Positions 1 to 9,071 of a stretch of DNA of 64,000 nt are shown here, in pieces. The notes under the pieces were generated by a model, which worked only from the letters and a program-made list of their open reading frames with translations, was not told the origin of the DNA and did no database searches. The stretch's first letter is position 1, and each line of letters opens with the position of its first letter. The translations under genes and the position numbers were made by a program. Source of the DNA: Bryoerythrophyllum caledonicum (lineage: Eukaryota > Streptophyta > Bryopsida > Pottiales > Pottiaceae); the NCBI GenBank assembly GCA_963971425.1, contig OZ020523.1:24843105-24907104 (forward strand), in the 5' to 3' direction.

Positions 1-800
1 TGTTGTTTTGTGTAGCATGGTATACTATAGGGTGGATGTGTATTTGTCTCCTCCATTGAGTATGAGTAGTTTGTAGTAGGAGGGATTTTTTATTTTGTTT
101 TAGGATTGCTTGTTTTTGTGTGTGGTTTTGGTGTTTTGTTTTGTACTTTTCTTTTGGTTGTGTATATTTGTCTTTGTATGTGTGTATGTGTATTATTTTT
201 TGGTGGTGTGTAGTTGTCTTTGTGTATGTGTGTATAGTTGTGTTTGGCTTAGTACTAGTGTTTATGTTTATGTTTATATTATATGTTTATGTCCCCATTT
301 TCATTTTAGCATACGTATTGGTATTGGTATTGGTATTAGTACTTGTATTTATATATGTATCAGTATTAGTATTGATGTACATATCAGTATTTGTATTCGT
401 ATTCAGATTAGTATCTGTATCCGTAATCTGATAAGTATTTATATCTCTATGCAAATCAGTATTTGTATCCGTAATTGTACATGTGTGTGTATCAGTATTC
501 GTACCAGGTATTTTTGTACAGGATAGTATGTATTTGGTATACTTTATGTATTTATTTTTAATACAAAATGAGGGTAGGGTGTATGTATTGAAGTATGTGT
601 ATCCTAGGGGGTGTACGTCTATGTATACGGCCAAGTATTTTCTTATATATTGTGCCATGTAGACTATTTTGTTCAATACCATGTATTCTACCATGTATTC
701 TACCATGTATTCTACTATGTAGGCTATCAAGTATTCTACCTTGTATTGTCTTCTATTGTATAATGTGTGGGTCTTGTATATAAGAAGGGATGGTATGTGT
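1..800. repeat. Simple-sequence GT/TA-rich region
   Basis: The first 800 bases are low complexity. A GT-rich tract covers about 110-260. Near-perfect 6-bp steps of the TATTGG/TATTAG kind run through about 310-520, and a 15-bp step (TCTACCATGTATTCT) repeats at about 675-720. Open frames here read as strings of I, S, V and Y on one strand and T and N on the other, so they are composition artefacts and not genes. Confidence 0.75.
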
Positions 801-831
801 ATAATACCTTTTGTCTTGCGGTCTTCCTTCT

Positions 832-1731
832 TCACATGTTTGACGTCTCACCTTCAATTCTTGGGGTGGTCATAACTTTGGTGATGGCTTGCAAGGATGC
901 GAGGGCCGTGCTCATTGACTCTTGGATGGTGATCATTTGGGTCTTCAACTCATCATGTTTCTTGTCCGCATATGCTTGCGTCTCTAGTCTTATTTTCTTG
1001 TTGTTTTCTTCCACCTTGGAATCCACAATGGCAATGATGTCATTCTTCGTGAGGACATTTGTTGGCTCATCAATCTTGAAGGCCTCCACGGTGTTAACAA
1101 TAGCTTTGTTAACATCTAGGAATCCAAATTCCACAATTTGCTCCTTGGTGGGTGGCTCTACTCCATCAAGACTTCTTCGGTGTGGTGCAAAGTCCACGTA
1201 ATGTCCTTCCATCTTGATAACTTTCCCTACAAACTTCCTATAGATTATAGGGTTGATGCAATGAACATTAGCACTACCATTGTGTCTAATCCCATCATCC
1301 CGATGGAACCAAATGTGGGTGGCATTACCCGCTCCCATGATTTTGTGAATCTCTTCACTAGTGCCAACCATGCTCATACGAATAGGTAGTGGTGATAGGG
1401 TTAGGGTAATGGCGTCCTTCTTTGCCTTACTCTCACGGTTGATGCCATTTGATGTAGTTCCAACATTGCTCGTTGGTTGCAAAAGCTCGTTGGTTGCTAC
1501 TTTGTGGAGCTTGATTTTTGCCGCTTGTTGTGGGGTTGGTGCAATAATGAAGGCATGGGATTCCTCTTTGAGTTTCTGCACACTTGTTACTTCAAACTCA
1601 AGCCCACGGTTAAAACCATTGTGAAGGATCTCCACAAAAAGATCATTAGCGGTCATGCCTTGTGAGTGGCCAAAGTGGGCCCTCACTCTTTTTTCTTCAT
1701 TTTTTCGAGTTTTCTTGATAGTATTAGCCAA
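832..1731 (-). CDS. Unrecognised 299-aa ORF, probably transposon-derived
   Basis: An uninterrupted 299-codon frame with ordinary amino-acid composition, so probably coding now or recently. The N-terminus is basic (MANTIKKTRKNEEKR). Residues about 45-80 look like a small alpha/beta fold, and residues about 225-290 are charged and helical and could form a coiled coil. I recognise no catalytic motif or known family. It lies downstream, on the same strand, of the 4509-7379 ORF, and both use a similar K/E/I-rich vocabulary, so they may be two ORFs or exons of one element. That pairing is inference. The start is the first Met of the frame; no splice structure could be fixed. Confidence 0.45.
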   Translation of the reverse strand: MANTIKKTRKNEEKRVRAHFGHSQGMTANDLFVEILHNGFNRGLEFEVTSVQKLKEESHAFIIAPTPQQAAKIKLHKVATNELLQPTSNVGTTSNGINRESKAKKDAITLTLSPLPIRMSMVGTSEEIHKIMGAGNATHIWFHRDDGIRHNGSANVHCINPIIYRKFVGKVIKMEGHYVDFAPHRRSLDGVEPPTKEQIVEFGFLDVNKAIVNTVEAFKIDEPTNVLTKNDIIAIVDSKVEENNKKIRLETQAYADKKHDELKTQMITIQESMSTALASLQAITKVMTTPRIEGETSNM

Positions 1732-2453
1732 ATTTTAGCTAAATTGGTGGTCAATCCACCTATTAGAGTCAAAGTCCTAGATTAATAGGCCTAGTGCCAT
1801 GATGGGACACTAAGTTCCCTATTTTTTCCTCCTCCCTACTAATATACTTAAAAGTGTAGTGGAAGTGGAATGGAAATGAAGAGAAAGATAAAAAATGGGA
1901 AGGAAGTCCTTGGAAAATGACCAAAAATTGAGAAATGGGTAAAAAATATGGGAAAAAATTGGAAGAGTGTCTCCTAGCAGGTAGAAGTAGTGGTAAAATT
2001 TCTAGAATTTTCCGAGTTGAATTGCTATTTTATTCTAGGGGTTGACTAGTTGATCGACGGTTTGACCACTCGGGAAAAATACTTAAGGAACTCCAAAAAT
2101 GCTAGGAAAATTTAGGTAGACTAATTAGGGTGCTAGGAGTCCAGCTGTGTGGTTAGTTTTTGAAGTTATAAGTAAATTGCAAATCATCAGTAGATAGTAG
2201 TAGATCTAGTGTAATAGTCTTTAAAAGATCAAAAGGAAAAGAAAAAAAAGAGAGGAAGAAAAGAAAAGAAGGTGGTTGGGTGTGCTTCTCCATGCACATG
2301 CCACATGACAATTCTTGCCACCATGGAATTAATTTTAGGGAGGCTTGTCAGGAGCAAAGCGGCGAGTTAATGCTAGTAATAAACTAAAAACATGCAAAAA
2401 CGGCTGCAAGTAGCCAATCCTGCACTTCTGTGAGAGGTCATGGGCTGCCTCAT
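1732..2453. other. Non-coding, no gene seen
   Basis: AT-rich sequence between two low-complexity blocks. It holds short poly-purine stretches (2225-2275) and no open frame with protein-like composition. I see no RNA gene or terminal repeat. Confidence 0.5.
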
Positions 2454-2459
2454 TTAAAC

Positions 2460-3350
2460 TAAGCTAGTCTTGTCGGGGAAGAAAAACGAGAAAGACCAAA
2501 AAAAAAAGAAAAAAAAAGAAAAAAAAAGAGAAACGAGCCAGGCTGAGTCGCTGGCGAGAGAGCTGGAGCTCTCTGGTATTTCGGGGGCGTTTTTTTTGTG
2601 TGTGTGCGACCGAGGAGCTCCGGCGAGCGAGGGAGAGCTGCGGACTCGGTGTTTCTTTTTTTTGGGGAAGAATGTTTTTTTTTTTGGCGAGGAGAGTTGG
2701 AGCTCTCGGGGGGTTTTTTTTTTGTGGTGTTGTGTTTTTTTCGTGCTCGCGCCTGAGTGCGCCGAGAGTGTGAGAGAGGGTGCGAGCTGGAGGATCCAGG
2801 CTGCGCGACTCGTCTTCGTTTTTTTTTTTTTTCTTGAGCGCGCGTGTGTCCCGGCGCGAGGAAGCTGCAGTGGAGAAGGAGGTACCTGTCTGGAGGAGTG
2901 CCGGAGTTGGGAGCTCGGTGAGAGCCCATTCGTTTTTTTTGTGTGGTGCACCTGTGTGTGCGCGAGCTGGAGTGCCAGAGTTGGGAGCTCGGTGAGAGCC
3001 CGTGGAAGGGTGCCGGTGCCTGGAGGAGTGCGCGAGGAGGCGTCTATGGCCGACCGAGGAAGAGGAGGGCCTCTGTGAGCAGGAGGAGGCCATCGGAAAT
3101 CGCGCGTGTCTATAGACACGCGCAGTGGTGTGTATACTGGTTGCACGAGCAGGGGAGCTGATGTTGGTGGGCGCGCACCTGTGGGCGCGAGGAGAGGCTC
3201 CGGTGGAGAAGTGCCGGTGCCTGGAGGCGGCGTCTGTGTGTGCGATTTCGGGGGGACATGCGGTGTGTGGACTCTGTGGTGAGCGAGAGGCGAGCTGGAA
3301 GATCCAGGTGCGCTTGAGCTGGAAGTGAGGTGCGATCGTCGAGAGGAGCT
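2460..3350. repeat. GC-rich low-complexity block with poly-A/poly-T tracts
   Basis: This block is markedly more GC-rich than its surroundings. It has several A or T runs of 8-12 (2500-2530, 2590-2730, 2820-2832) and diverged repeats around GGGAGCTCGGTGAGAGCC (about 2909 and 2983). Open frames exist on both strands and in several frames at once, which is what low complexity produces; none has a convincing protein composition. It could be a transcribed leader or long terminal region of an element, but I find no boundary. Confidence 0.5.
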
Positions 3351-3539
3351 GCTCGAAGGTGTACGCGATTGGGACTGCAGCGTTCAGACCAGGGAGTATT
3401 TCCTGTGTGAAGCTATTTTTTTTTTTAAAAATTCCCACATGCATGCTGTCGTAGTAGTTCTTCTTCTGTGTTGACTGAGTTTTTGAGATCTCTAAACCTG
3501 CGCGGAAGCGCTGGAGGAATTTTGTGGCCATTAGGGTTC

Positions 3540-4508
3540 GGAACTTAGTGGTGATTGCTCGCCGGCTGATGCAAGAATGCTGAAGCAGACTTAACTAAGG
3601 GTGGCTGGCACATGTAAGTTGAGCCAAAATTTTGCTAAATAGTCTAGCTGAATGCTTGTAAGGTTGGTGCTTGTTGGAACCATTGGGAAATTGATGAATG
3701 GCGTCTCCACTTGAATGATGTGCGGACTCATGAGGAAGTTGTGAATGCTTGTTGTGATTGTGGGTCACCGCTGCCGCTTGTATGAGGTAGTCTTCAAGGT
3801 CCGGTTGGATGTTCTAAACGAGTCTATAGTCAAGAACACGAAAAATTAATGAGACTAGAGGTTGAAAACGCTGGATTCGGAGTTAACCCTAGGAAGTTAA
3901 GCTGGTTTAAAGAAAAAAAAAACAACTGGAACTCACAGGGACTGTCTGCTGCGACTGCTGATTGAGGCCGGTGTTAGACTTGAATCATGTATCAAGTGGT
4001 CTATTCAAGTTGGAAATGAGTTGCTGATCATTTTGAGAGGAAATTTTTTTGGATTCAGAGTCCCGAATCAAAAGATAAGTGCTGCTGAAGTTGCTGCCAC
4101 TAAACAGGATCTGGATCAGCCGACCTAAACTCGGAAAAACTAAATAAAACAATAAAAAAAAAATTAAAAAAAATTAAAGAATAAAAGAAATAAAAAATAA
4201 TAATAATAATAATAATAATAATGAATGATAACCGTAATAATTAGATAATAAATAACTAAATAATTACTTATACCTAATTAATTTATCCAGAGTTAAGTGT
4301 TTAAATTCCAAGGAAGGGTCAATCGAGTTCACTTAACTGGGTTAAGATAATAGTATCATTAAATCCTAAATATATAAATGGATATGCCAAAGATCCATAT
4401 CCAGTAAAAATAAAATTTACAGTTAAGCATAAGGAATGGTTTAAGTGGTATAACAATAGGACCTTGTGGGTTTAAAAGTTGATTCTCTTAGGGGGTCTAT
4501 TTTTGGGC
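3540..4508. other. Non-coding spacer with AAT microsatellite
   Basis: No protein-like frame is present. A purine-rich A tract at about 4150-4195 is followed by about eight AAT units near 4196-4222. The rest is plain AT-rich sequence. Confidence 0.5.
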
Positions 4509-7379
4509 TTACATGCCTCTAAGAGATTCACTTTTTATTTTGATAGAGAGGTTAGAGTTTCTTGATATATCATGGTATGTTTTGCAAACTTTTCCAAGAG
4601 CATATTGTTTGTCTAGTTTTAAGATGAAGGGTCTAAGACCTTTGAGAAGTCCAATGCCATCTATCTCTCGCTTATGCAAGTGCAATTTGACTACACCCGC
4701 CCATACTCCCTTTTTCCCGGCATTCTTTAAACTCATACAAAGGATGGAGATGGGATCAATTACCTTTTTGCCGACTTCAATCTCCATGAACTTTAATCTA
4801 TCAATCACCATAGCTTTGACATCATCGTGCATGAGTACAAGGTTAGATAACTCAAAATGAATTGAAACATGAAAGTCTAGGGCAAGTCCCGTAGTGTCAT
4901 TAACCGGGATGTCAAATGGGATTTGTGTTACATTGAGGTGCTGGCCCACGATTCTTTTTCTTGCACAAGGATAGAGGATTTGGGGGATTCTTGGGAATGC
5001 CGGAGTTGCTAAGGTGATTTCTTTGGCCTCCATTTCTCTAATTCCTCTTGTGATCATGCTAGGTATGGATTCATTGCAAGTTAGTGGCTCAAGTCCCTCC
5101 TCTTTGGCCATATCTTCCATCACTTGAAAGCCCATCCAAAATTTGAGGGAGGATGCATCTAGATCAATAGTGTGCATCATACCTTCATTGTTGGAACTCT
5201 TCTTTTTCTTGTTGGAGGGGGATAATTCGTCTTGGCTTGTTGTGGGAGCAATGCTCGGGGATCTTTTGTGTGTCTCACCGCTTGCTTCTACCTCCATGGC
5301 GTCTCCATACATGAGAGTGCGTCTACTGCTCCACTGGTCCATACTTGTGATGTCCTGTGAGGGGAGGTCGTATTGAAATGTTACTGGGTCGCTACAGGGA
5401 TCAGCTTGGTCTCTGTTGCGATCAACAGGATGTTTGTGAGGATTAGTAGGGTCGCTGGCACGGGCAGCAGGGTCGTTGGCACGAGCAGCAGGGTCGCTGG
5501 CATAATCAGCAGAGTCACTGGTACAAACAGCAGTGTCGCTAACACCAATAGCAGGGTCACTGGCACAATCAGCAGGGTCGCCGGTACAAACAGCAGGGTT
5601 GCTAACACCAGTAGCAGGGTCACTGGCACAATCAGCAGGGTCGCCGGTACAAACAGCAAGGTTGCTAACACCAGGAACAAGGTCGTTGGCACAAGAAATA
5701 CAGTCGTTAGCACAAGGAACAGGGTCGTTGGAGCGATTAATAGGATCGCTGGAGCGATCAACAGGGTCGCTGGAGTGATCAACAGGGTCGCTGGAGCGAT
5801 CAACAGGGTCGCTGGAGCGATCAACAGGGTCGCTGGAGCGATCAACAGGGTCGTTGGAGCGATCAACAGGGTCGCTGGAGCGATCAACAGGGCCGCTGAA
5901 GTGAGCAACAGGGTCGTTGGTTTTATCAGGAGGGTCGTTAGTATAGTTCGCAGGATCGCTGGCACAATTAGCAGGGTCGTTAGTATAATAAGTAGGGTCG
6001 CTGGCACAAGTAGCAGGTTCGTTGCCTCGGGCAGTAGGGTCGCTGGCACGAGCAGTAGGGTTTGAGTGAGACTTGATAGGGTCGTAACGGATGTTAGCAG
6101 GGTCGCTATACAAATCGACGGGGTCGCTATCTGTTTTGACTAAGTCGCTACGGGTTACGGCGGGGTCTGTGGGCTGACCAGCACGGTCGCTGCAGGGGTC
6201 GACTGGGTCAGTATACTGATCAGTATGGTCGCTGTCTAGGGAGAGTGAGGAGAGTAGTGGGGAGGGGGTGTTCGGGGAGGAAGAAGAGAGATGGGAGGGA
6301 GACAGAGTGAGTGAGGAGAGTAGTGGGAGGGGCAGGGAGGGGGAGATGGACAGGGGTGGGAGGGGTGGGCGGAGTGGTGAGTGCGTGGGAAGAAACAGGG
6401 GAGGAAAAGGGAGGGCTGCAGTAGGGGATAGATGGGGGTAAGGAATGCGAGTGAAGGAAGTGAAAGGAGAAGGTATGTTGAGTGTACTCCCTGTTGTGTA
6501 GATGAGGGTTGATCCTCGATCCGGTGATGAGTTGAATCGGTTTTTGTTGTGGAGTTGTTGCAGTTCACTTCCAGATGCAGTGTTGTTGCGTGCTGCGATC
6601 TTGGTGCGGGGATGACGTCGGTTGCAGATCTTTGTTGTGGAGGGGCAGCAGTCCACCTCTGTCTTCTCTAGTCTGGAGGTGCTCTCCATTGCGTGTTGTA
6701 TGTTGTTGTTGTCACCTTGTATTGTCGAGTCTTTGCTGTGAGGTCTTGTTGTGCTGTAGATGGGGTTGTTGCAGATGTGTTGGCTGTTGCGTTGTATTTT
6801 CGTCCACTCTTGTTGCCGTGTCGTTTGTTGCGGTGCTGATGGTGTACTTCCTTGCTGTTGGAGCGAAGGTAGATTCAGATCTGGAGAAAATTTTGAGCGC
6901 TTCCGCACGAGATCTATAGACACAGGCTTACTGAAGTGTTCTGTTAGTATTCTGATGTAGAGCTTTGTGCATGTGTAGACATAGTGAGATTTCTGTGTAC
7001 TACCTCTAGTATGTGTGGATGTGTTGAAGTGTATAGTGTTGCTATGGATCAGCTGAACTAGTGCAAAAAATAGATGGAAGTGAATAGAGATAGCCTGATA
7101 TGGTGCGTTGATGTTGCCTTGGGGCAGATCTGTGAGGTATATCGTGTCTTCCTTCACTTCAGAGGTTGTTCTGCAGTGTTGTCTTTCAGATCTCATGCAC
7201 AAATAACTTATACAAGCGGTGTTAGATCTATTTTGTACTTTGTGTGTGTTACTAAGAGAGCATAATGATAACGTGAAAGTAACAATGATGCAATAAGGAA
7301 GAAATAAGGAGATGAGGGGGGGGTAAGAGGTGGCCTGAAGGTGATGAAGGGCGTTGTTGCGATGGCAGCAACGCTGCAC
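4509..7379 (-). CDS. Unrecognised repeat-containing ORF; credible coding part about 4509-6240
   Basis: An open frame of 956 codons, but only the C-terminal part reads like protein. The first ~370 residues (7379 to ~6250) are Thr/Ser/Pro/His-rich and look like translated non-coding sequence. Next come about 260 residues of a degenerate 7-aa repeat, DPVDRSS, encoded by a 21-bp tandem repeat. After MDQWSSRRTL the last ~280 residues have normal composition: a basic KKKK segment that could be a nuclear signal, then a globular alpha/beta-looking region ending near SIKIKSESLRGM. I cannot assign a family. A gag-like or nucleic-acid-binding transposon protein is possible. The true start is unknown and may lie in an upstream exon. 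Confidence 0.4.
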   Translation of the reverse strand: MQRCCHRNNALHHLQATSYPPLISLFLPYCIIVTFTLSLCSLSNTHKVQNRSNTACISYLCMRSERQHCRTTSEVKEDTIYLTDLPQGNINAPYQAISIHFHLFFALVQLIHSNTIHFNTSTHTRGSTQKSHYVYTCTKLYIRILTEHFSKPVSIDLVRKRSKFSPDLNLPSLQQQGSTPSAPQQTTRQQEWTKIQRNSQHICNNPIYSTTRPHSKDSTIQGDNNNIQHAMESTSRLEKTEVDCCPSTTKICNRRHPRTKIAARNNTASGSELQQLHNKNRFNSSPDRGSTLIYTTGSTLNIPSPFTSFTRIPYPHLSPTAALPFPPLFLPTHSPLRPPLPPLSISPSLPLPLLSSLTLSPSHLSSSSPNTPSPLLSSLSLDSDHTDQYTDPVDPCSDRAGQPTDPAVTRSDLVKTDSDPVDLYSDPANIRYDPIKSHSNPTARASDPTARGNEPATCASDPTYYTNDPANCASDPANYTNDPPDKTNDPVAHFSGPVDRSSDPVDRSNDPVDRSSDPVDRSSDPVDRSSDPVDHSSDPVDRSSDPINRSNDPVPCANDCISCANDLVPGVSNLAVCTGDPADCASDPATGVSNPAVCTGDPADCASDPAIGVSDTAVCTSDSADYASDPAARANDPAARASDPTNPHKHPVDRNRDQADPCSDPVTFQYDLPSQDITSMDQWSSRRTLMYGDAMEVEASGETHKRSPSIAPTTSQDELSPSNKKKKSSNNEGMMHTIDLDASSLKFWMGFQVMEDMAKEEGLEPLTCNESIPSMITRGIREMEAKEITLATPAFPRIPQILYPCARKRIVGQHLNVTQIPFDIPVNDTTGLALDFHVSIHFELSNLVLMHDDVKAMVIDRLKFMEIEVGKKVIDPISILCMSLKNAGKKGVWAGVVKLHLHKREIDGIGLLKGLRPFILKLDKQYALGKVCKTYHDISRNSNLSIKIKSESLRGM
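5396..6230. repeat. 21-bp tandem repeat, degenerate, in frame
   Basis: The unit is GGGTCGCTGGAGCGATCAAC plus A, 21 bp, read on the minus strand as DPVDRSS. About 5750-5900 is nearly perfect; the flanks are diverged copies, for roughly 35 units in all. Because 21 is a multiple of three, the surrounding frame stays open through the whole array. Confidence 0.85.
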
Positions 7380-7690
7380 TCTTGACTCGTTGTTGTTCTC
7401 AATGGTGTTGACGAGGTTTGGATTGGAGAAGGGCAGTGGGACTCAAGGGGGGGGCATTCAGGTTTGGTAACCCTCTCTAGATCTACTCCAGATCCTGCTG
7501 TGTGATGAGCTGAGAAGTACAGATCTGTGTACCAACACATGTGTTTCCCCGCTTCAGATCTAAACACCACTCAAAAATGACTTCAGCAACTCTTCCACGG
7601 TTCACCTTTTGCAGATCTAGTGTTCTAAACGTCCCTGCCCAACACATGTAACTGATAGCCTCCCCTACTCTCAGATCTGAAGCACACTAG
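6620..7690. repeat. Cluster of AGATCT palindromes
   Basis: AGATCT, usually as CAGATCT, occurs at about 6627, 6877, 6907, 7126, 7189, 7226, 7474, 7518, 7554, 7614 and 7674. That is eleven copies in about 1.07 kb, where random sequence would give well under one. The copies are irregularly spaced and embedded in otherwise unrelated sequence, so this is not a tandem array. Such clusters are typical of subterminal binding sites of DNA transposons; which element this belongs to is unknown. Confidence 0.7.
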
Positions 7691-8160
7691 GGACATACAA
7701 CGGGCCAGCAACCTCCTGTTGTTCGTGTCTCCACTCTCTGAGACTGAGTCCCTCACCCCTCCTCACCAGAAATTTCGGAGCTCTACTCAGCCATTTCCCT
7801 TTGTACTTCCTTGCCTCTGCAGTAAGATACTCAACTAAGGTTTATATTGTTCTAGGACTTTTTTGGGGACACGAATGTCTTGGATAGGTTTTTGGGGAAG
7901 GAGTGTAAGTGTGGTTGTTTTTCTTATGTTGTTGTATTTCTTGCACGTTGGTTGAAGTCATTTTCATTTTCTTTTTGCCTATGTCGCACCGGTCATTTCA
8001 ATGTTTTCTCCTCTGTTTTATGTCCAAGAGTAAAGGTCGACTTCCTCATCGCACGTTATTAAGTGTTGTTGACCATTGAGCATTGCAACGGTTCTTATTC
8101 GCACTTAAACTTAATCTCTATCTGTGACACTCCGCATGTGACAGAATCACTGTAGCACTG
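7690..8160. other. Boundary region before E0 palindromes, no gene
   Basis: No convincing gene is present. The last ~20 bases before the array (AATCACTGTAGCAC at about 8143) resemble the sequence beside the arrays of E1 and E2 (ACCACTGTAGCAT and GATCACTGTAGCAT on the minus strand at about 19360 and 39420). Homology to the family therefore starts by here, but the exact left limit of E0 is not visible. Confidence 0.4.
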
Positions 8161-8971
8161 TTATCCTCGTGTCGAGGATAACCTAAACTGATATAATCAG
8201 ATAAGATGAATAATTAAATAACCAAAATGACTTATCTTCGACTCGAGGATAAAACAAAGGAATCATAGTGCTTTCGAATTTTAAGTGTAAAGTATTGTAC
8301 GAATACGGCAATAATATTCTTAAATTACATTTATCCTCGAGTCGAAGATAATGGATGAAAACTTGTTGAATTTCAATGATAATATAATGAGTATATTACA
8401 TGAGATCATTGGTTGGATCAGGGTTTGATGTCTTGTCAGTCTTTGCCCATTATTGGTTGTTTATCCCCTCAGGGTGTTATGCTCGAGTCGAGGATATCCG
8501 AGGTAAGGTACCTAATATTTCGATATCAAATTTTTTGATAGTTATTCTCGAATCAAGGATAACTGACTTTGAGTTTGATGTCATCTAAGGCATATGTTGA
8601 ATGTTAACTATCAAATATCAGATTTATGTTTTTTGGTAAATTGCCAATGTCATTTATGCTCTCAGAAATGTTTTGGAGTTCTATCCTCGGTTCGAGGATA
8701 TCTCACTGAGGCTTCATGCAATTAATTTTTTAAATCATATCTCGATTGTTTCCCGGAAAATTCAATTTTAAGGAGATAATTTTCTAGTTCTGAATTTGAT
8801 TGATTAATCTCTGAATGCTTCTCTTTGTTCGGAGTGATGTGTATATTTGGTGTGTTTCTTCGGGTTAAAATCATTAGTGAGTTGTTAAACCTCACTATGG
8901 ATTTAATGAATGATCTCCTAATTCAGTATTTAAATTTTTAATATCTTCAATTATCCTCGTATCGAGGATAA
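8161..8971. repeat. Palindrome array of E0 (about 7 copies)
   Basis: Copies or variants of TATCCTCGASTCGAGGATA lie at about 8161, 8232, 8331, 8478, 8541, 8681 and 8951, with arms mutated to different degrees. They sit upstream of the DUF7869 start at 9072, the same relative position as the arrays of E1 (18150-19310) and E2 (38569-39378). Spacing here is irregular. Confidence 0.9.
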
Positions 8972-9071
8972 GCGTATCTTCTCTGTTTCATTCTCCTCTC
9001 ATTGGAGTTGTTCTTTACAATATGATGATATAGCTGAATGACTCACCCTCTATCTATTTCATTGTGATATC

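Noticed and set aside
2454..3531. Overlapping long frames on both strands (up to 355 aa)
   Set aside because: They overlap in several frames in GC-rich low-complexity DNA with A/T runs; composition is S/P/R/K-rich and no domain is visible.
5381..6065. Frames on both strands across the 21-bp repeat (e.g. GAINRV repeats)
   Set aside because: Every frame of a 21-bp repeat can stay open; only the minus frame that continues into a normal C-terminal domain is retained, at low confidence.
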